64,000 nt of DNA from Aliagarivorans marinus DSM 23064 (GTDB lineage: Bacteria; Pseudomonadota; Gammaproteobacteria; Enterobacterales; Celerinatantimonadaceae): positions 1 through 64,000 of the forward strand of contig NZ_AUBY01000021.1 in assembly GCF_000429485.1 (NCBI RefSeq). The letters run 5' to 3'. The position numbers and the translations under genes are program-made. The notes under the pieces were generated by a model. That model had not been told where the DNA came from. It worked only from the letters and a program-made list of their open reading frames with translations, and ran no database searches. This document shows, in pieces, positions 60,765-64,000 of this stretch (position 1 is its first letter; every line of letters starts with the position of its first letter).

Positions 60765-61555
60765 GAATTCGCCGCCAAGGCCAATGCTTCTTCTTCGTGG
60801 CGGCGAATAATTTCTCCCGCTAAAGCCAAGTAAGCCTTGGAACCATTAGATGTTTTATCATAATACATCGCTGGTTTGCCAAAACTAGGGGCTTCAGCCA
60901 GGCGCACATTGCGCGGAATGACGGTTCGGTAGACTTTTTTGCCGAAATGTTGCTTGAGTTGCTCACTCACATCCGCCGCCAAACGGTTACGCGGATCGAA
61001 CATGGTACGCAGGATACCTTCCACTTTCAGATCGGGATTGACCACGGCCACCAGCTTGCTGATGGTGTCCACCAGTGCGGTTAAACCTTCCAGCGCGTAG
61101 TACTCGCATTGCATCGGCACCAACACGCTGTCGGCAGCGGCCATCGCGTTCACAGTCAGCATGTTCAGTGAAGGCGGGCAATCGATAAAGATGTAATCAT
61201 ACTGAGCGCGCACCGGTGCTAAGGCATTACGCAGACGCACCTCACGTGCAAACAGCTCCATCAGGCGGATCTCTGCGGCGGTCACATCGGAATTGGCAGC
61301 AATCAGATCGTATTGACCGGAGGTGCTCTCAACGATGACTTGCTCAATGGGATCTTCATCGATCAGCAGGTCATAGACGGTTTTAGGATCGTCGTACTTG
61401 TCGACGCCAGAGCCCATGGTGGCATTGCCCTGCGGATCGAGATCGATCAACAACACCTTGCGCTTGGTTGCCGCCATCGAGGCGGCCAGGTTGACGCTGG
61501 TGGTGGTTTTACCCACGCCACCCTTCTGGTTTGCTACTGCAATGACTCTTCCCAC
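60761..61555 (-). CDS. parA: Chromosome partitioning ATPase ParA
   Basis: 264 aa. Deviant Walker [15 protein letters not shown] at the N-terminus, Walker [10 protein letters not shown], and [10 protein letters not shown]. Moves the ParB-parS complex. It starts 1 bp after the rsmG stop in a four-gene same-strand cluster. Confidence 0.96.
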   Translation of the reverse strand: MGRVIAVANQKGGVGKTTTSVNLAASMAATKRKVLLIDLDPQGNATMGSGVDKYDDPKTVYDLLIDEDPIEQVIVESTSGQYDLIAANSDVTAAEIRLMELFAREVRLRNALAPVRAQYDYIFIDCPPSLNMLTVNAMAAADSVLVPMQCEYYALEGLTALVDTISKLVAVVNPDLKVEGILRTMFDPRNRLAADVSEQLKQHFGKKVYRTVIPRNVRLAEAPSFGKPAMYYDKTSNGSKAYLALAGEIIRRHEEEALALAANS

Positions 61556-61556
61556 G

Positions 61557-62186
61557 CTATTGGCCTTCGCTCAGTTTGTTGATAATCACCAGATGCCGTT
61601 CGCCTTCAAGCTCTGGCACAACTAAAGAATGCAGTTTATCAACAATATAACCCTCGTCGAGTTGATCGAGTTCATGTTGATGAAGCTGCCCCTTCAAGGC
61701 ATAAAACTTACCACCTTTGGCAGGGAGGTGAGAACACCAATTGAGCATATCGGAAATAGAGGCGAAGGCACGGCTAAGCACGCCATCGAACTGTTTGCCC
61801 TGAAACTCTTCAACCCGGCTCAACACTGGAGTCACGTTTTTCAGGTCCAGCGCATGCACCACTTGGCGGATAAAGCTGATCCGTTTTCCCAAGCTATCGA
61901 GCAACGTAAACTGCTTGTCTGGGTTGATAATCGCCAGTGGCAGACCCGGCAAGCCAGGTCCGGTACCCACATCAATTAAAGCGCCATCAGGTAAGTGAGG
62001 ACTTACCACTAGGCTATCGAGAATATGTTTAACCAGCATCTCTTGCGGGTCACGCACCGAGGTGAGGTTGTAGGCTTTGTTCCATTTTGCCAGTAGTTCT
62101 ACCAGCTGCACGAGTTGTGCTACCTGTTGCTCAGTCACAGACAGTTCTGTCTGAGCAAGCAGGTCTTCAAGACGTTGTTTTAACAC
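61557..62186 (-). CDS. rsmG: 16S rRNA (guanine527-N7) methyltransferase
   Basis: 209 aa. SAM-binding motif [36 protein letters not shown] and [13 protein letters not shown] identify RsmG (GidB). Loss confers low-level streptomycin resistance in other bacteria. Lies between mnmG and parA as usual near the origin. Confidence 0.95.
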   Translation of the reverse strand: MLKQRLEDLLAQTELSVTEQQVAQLVQLVELLAKWNKAYNLTSVRDPQEMLVKHILDSLVVSPHLPDGALIDVGTGPGLPGLPLAIINPDKQFTLLDSLGKRISFIRQVVHALDLKNVTPVLSRVEEFQGKQFDGVLSRAFASISDMLNWCSHLPAKGGKFYALKGQLHQHELDQLDEGYIVDKLHSLVVPELEGERHLVIINKLSEGQ

Positions 62187-62195
62187 CCGATCATC

Positions 62196-64000
62196 CTAAG
62201 CTGACTTTTTCGCCAGATCGTGTTTTTTCAAATATACCAGAAGCAAGGATATCGCAGCCGGCGTGATACCTGAAATCCGCGAGGCCTTACCCAGTGTTTC
62301 AGGGCGCGCTTCGCTGAGCTTGGCGATCACTTCGTTAGACAGGCCACTGATTTGGCTGTAATCGAGATCCTTGGGAAGGAGTGTGTTTTCGTGTTTTTGC
62401 GCTTTTTCGATCTCTTCGAGCTGGCGCTTGATGTAACCCGCATACTTGATTTGGATCTCTACCTGCTCAGCGGCGGATTGCAACTCCAAGCCCGGACCAA
62501 AGCCGTCGATTTCCATCAGTTGCTGGTAGCTCAACTCAGGTCGACGCACCAGCTCTTCCAAGCTGCTTTCACGGCCCAGCGGATGCTTGAGCATCGGGTT
62601 GAGCGCAGGCACTTGCTCAGAGTTAGGGTGTACCCAGATCCCACGCAGCCGTTGGCGCTCTTGCTCAACCGCTTCCATCTTCTGGTTAAACATTGCCCAG
62701 CGATGATCATCGATCAGACCAAGCTTACGGCCCTGTTCGGTAAGACGGATATCGGCGTTGTCTTCACGCAGTAGCAAGCGGTATTCGGCGCGGCTGGTGA
62801 ACATGCGGTAAGGTTCTTTGGTGCCCAGAGTGGCAAGGTCATCGACCATTACGCCCATGTAAGCTTGCTCACGCCCAGGTGACCAGGCCTCTTTCTGCTG
62901 CGCTTCCAGCGAAGCATTCATACCGGCAATCAGGCCCTGCGCACCGGCCTCTTCATAGCCAGTAGTACCGTTAATTTGCCCAGCAAAATACAAACCTTTC
63001 AGGTACTTGCTTTCAAGGGTTTGGTGCAAATCACGGGGATCGAAGTAGTCGTACTCGATGGCGTAGCCGGGGCGCACGATGTGGGCGTTCTCCAGACCTT
63101 TCATCGAATGCACCAACTCTACCTGCACGTCGAACGGCAGGCTGGTAGAGATCCCATTAGGGTAGACCTCATGAGTGGTTAGGCCTTCAGGCTCGATAAA
63201 GATCTGATGATTGTTCTTATCGGCAAAGCGGGTCACTTTGTCTTCGATGGACGGGCAGTATCGAGGGCCGGTACCTTCAATCACACCGGTGAACATCGGG
63301 CTACGATCCAGGCCGTTGCGAATAATCTCGTGGGTGCGCTCATTGGTATGGGTGATGTAGCAAGGGATCTGCTGCGGGTGATCCTGTTGCGATCCGATAA
63401 ACGAGAATACCGGGGTTGGCGTATCACCCGGCTGCGCCTGCATCACCGAAAAATCGATAGAGCGGGCGTCGATACGTGGCGGCGTACCGGTTTTAAGGCG
63501 CCCTACACGCAATGGAAGCTCACGCAAGCGGTCTGCCAAGGCAATCGATGAAGGATCGCCTGCACGGCCTCCTGAGTAGTTATTCAAGCCGATATGGATG
63601 GTACCCGCAAGGAAAGTGCCCACCGTAAGGACCACGGTTTTAGCACGTAGCTGCAATCCCGATTGGGTCACCACCCCGACAACACGCTCGCCTTCAACGA
63701 TCACATCGTCACAGGCTTGCTGGAAAATGGTCAGGTTAGGCTGATTCTCTAGCTTTTCACGAATCGCTGCTTTGTAGAGGATCCGATCCGCTTGGGCGCG
63801 GGTTGCGCGAACAGCAGGGCCTTTACTCGAGTTCAAGGTGCGGAACTGGATCCCAGCTAAATCAGTGGCTTGAGCCATTAAGCCGCCCAGTGCGTCGATC
63901 TCTTTAACCAGATGCCCTTTGCCGATCCCACCAATCGCGGGATTACAGGACATCTGACCCAGTGTTTCCACATTGTGGGTTAACAGTAAGGTGTTGCTAC
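62196..64000 (-). CDS. mnmG: tRNA uridine 5-carboxymethylaminomethyl modification enzyme MnmG (N-terminus beyond window)
   Basis: The frame is open to the window edge: before the GTG at 63971 it reads [12 protein letters not shown], matching E. coli THNIDTLGQ, so only about 30 N-terminal residues with the FAD-binding GGGHAG are missing. Visible motifs are [52 protein letters not shown] [12 protein letters not shown], and the C-terminal helical domain ([18 protein letters not shown]). With MnmE it modifies the wobble uridine of tRNAs using FAD. Confidence 0.96.
   Translation of the reverse strand, partial: SNTLLLTHNVETLGQMSCNPAIGGIGKGHLVKEIDALGGLMAQATDLAGIQFRTLNSSKGPAVRATRAQADRILYKAAIREKLENQPNLTIFQQACDDVIVEGERVVGVVTQSGLQLRAKTVVLTVGTFLAGTIHIGLNNYSGGRAGDPSSIALADRLRELPLRVGRLKTGTPPRIDARSIDFSVMQAQPGDTPTPVFSFIGSQQDHPQQIPCYITHTNERTHEIIRNGLDRSPMFTGVIEGTGPRYCPSIEDKVTRFADKNNHQIFIEPEGLTTHEVYPNGISTSLPFDVQVELVHSMKGLENAHIVRPGYAIEYDYFDPRDLHQTLESKYLKGLYFAGQINGTTGYEEAGAQGLIAGMNASLEAQQKEAWSPGREQAYMGVMVDDLATLGTKEPYRMFTSRAEYRLLLREDNADIRLTEQGRKLGLIDDHRWAMFNQKMEAVEQERQRLRGIWVHPNSEQVPALNPMLKHPLGRESSLEELVRRPELSYQQLMEIDGFGPGLELQSAAEQVEIQIKYAGYIKRQLEEIEKAQKHENTLLPKDLDYSQISGLSNEVIAKLSEARPETLGKASRISGITPAAISLLLVYLKKHDLAKKSA

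Overview
The window is chromosomal DNA of a Gammaproteobacterium near its replication origin. The order mnmG-rsmG-parA-parB-atpIBEFHAGDC, followed by glmU and glmS, is the classic origin-proximal block. PolB, GlgX, PykA-type pyruvate kinase, RavA/ViaA and several CsrB-type RNAs suggest an Alteromonadales/Ferrimonas/Shewanella-like bacterium. The genus is inference; no rRNA or other decisive marker is present.

Layout. 1-330: truncated IS200-type element. 340-8680: housekeeping genes (hemolysin-III family protein, DNA polymerase II, glycogen debranching enzyme, a 60-aa ORF behind an RBS hairpin, an acyltransferase, a MATE exporter). 8690-10760: a 2-kb stretch without protein genes holding three tandem minus-strand CsrB-family RNAs, each with a UvrY/GacA-type palindrome about 170 bp upstream of its inferred start, plus one possible degenerate copy. 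10760-19840: TRIC-like membrane protein, nadE, pykA, DUF2786 protein, chemoreceptor, CobW GTPase with a (His-Asp)n linker, DUF1330 protein and a SigZ-like sigma factor.

19876-44425 is a complete Tn7 element of 24,550 bp. It has TGTGGG ends, TnsB-binding repeats and a perfect CCTCC target duplication, and lies 20 bp beyond the glmS stop codon inside what was a shared sigZ/glmS terminator. All five transposition genes are present, and TnsA keeps E63, D114 and K132. However, tnsABC (right end) is separated from tnsDE by about 12 kb. That insert carries a Sec-exported SpvB/FG-GAP/YD-repeat (Rhs) protein of 2445 aa, its partner and immunity candidates, two displaced C-terminal toxin tips with their own immunity candidates, an Rhs-core relic fused to an IS481 relic, and three small secreted proteins. 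Left of tnsE is a second cargo module: two three-Cys-motif partner (TcmP) proteins around one DUF5131/Gp37-Gp68 three-Cys protein, with a Xre regulator, and a ribbon-helix-helix protein beside a large palindrome. This module is the best candidate for an incompletely described system, plausibly defence.

44451-64000: glmS, a DeoR-type regulator, an outer-membrane barrel, glmU, viaA-ravA, the F1Fo ATP synthase operon with its own promoter and terminator, and the parB-parA-rsmG-mnmG cluster; mnmG runs off the window. A parS-like site lies inside glmS.
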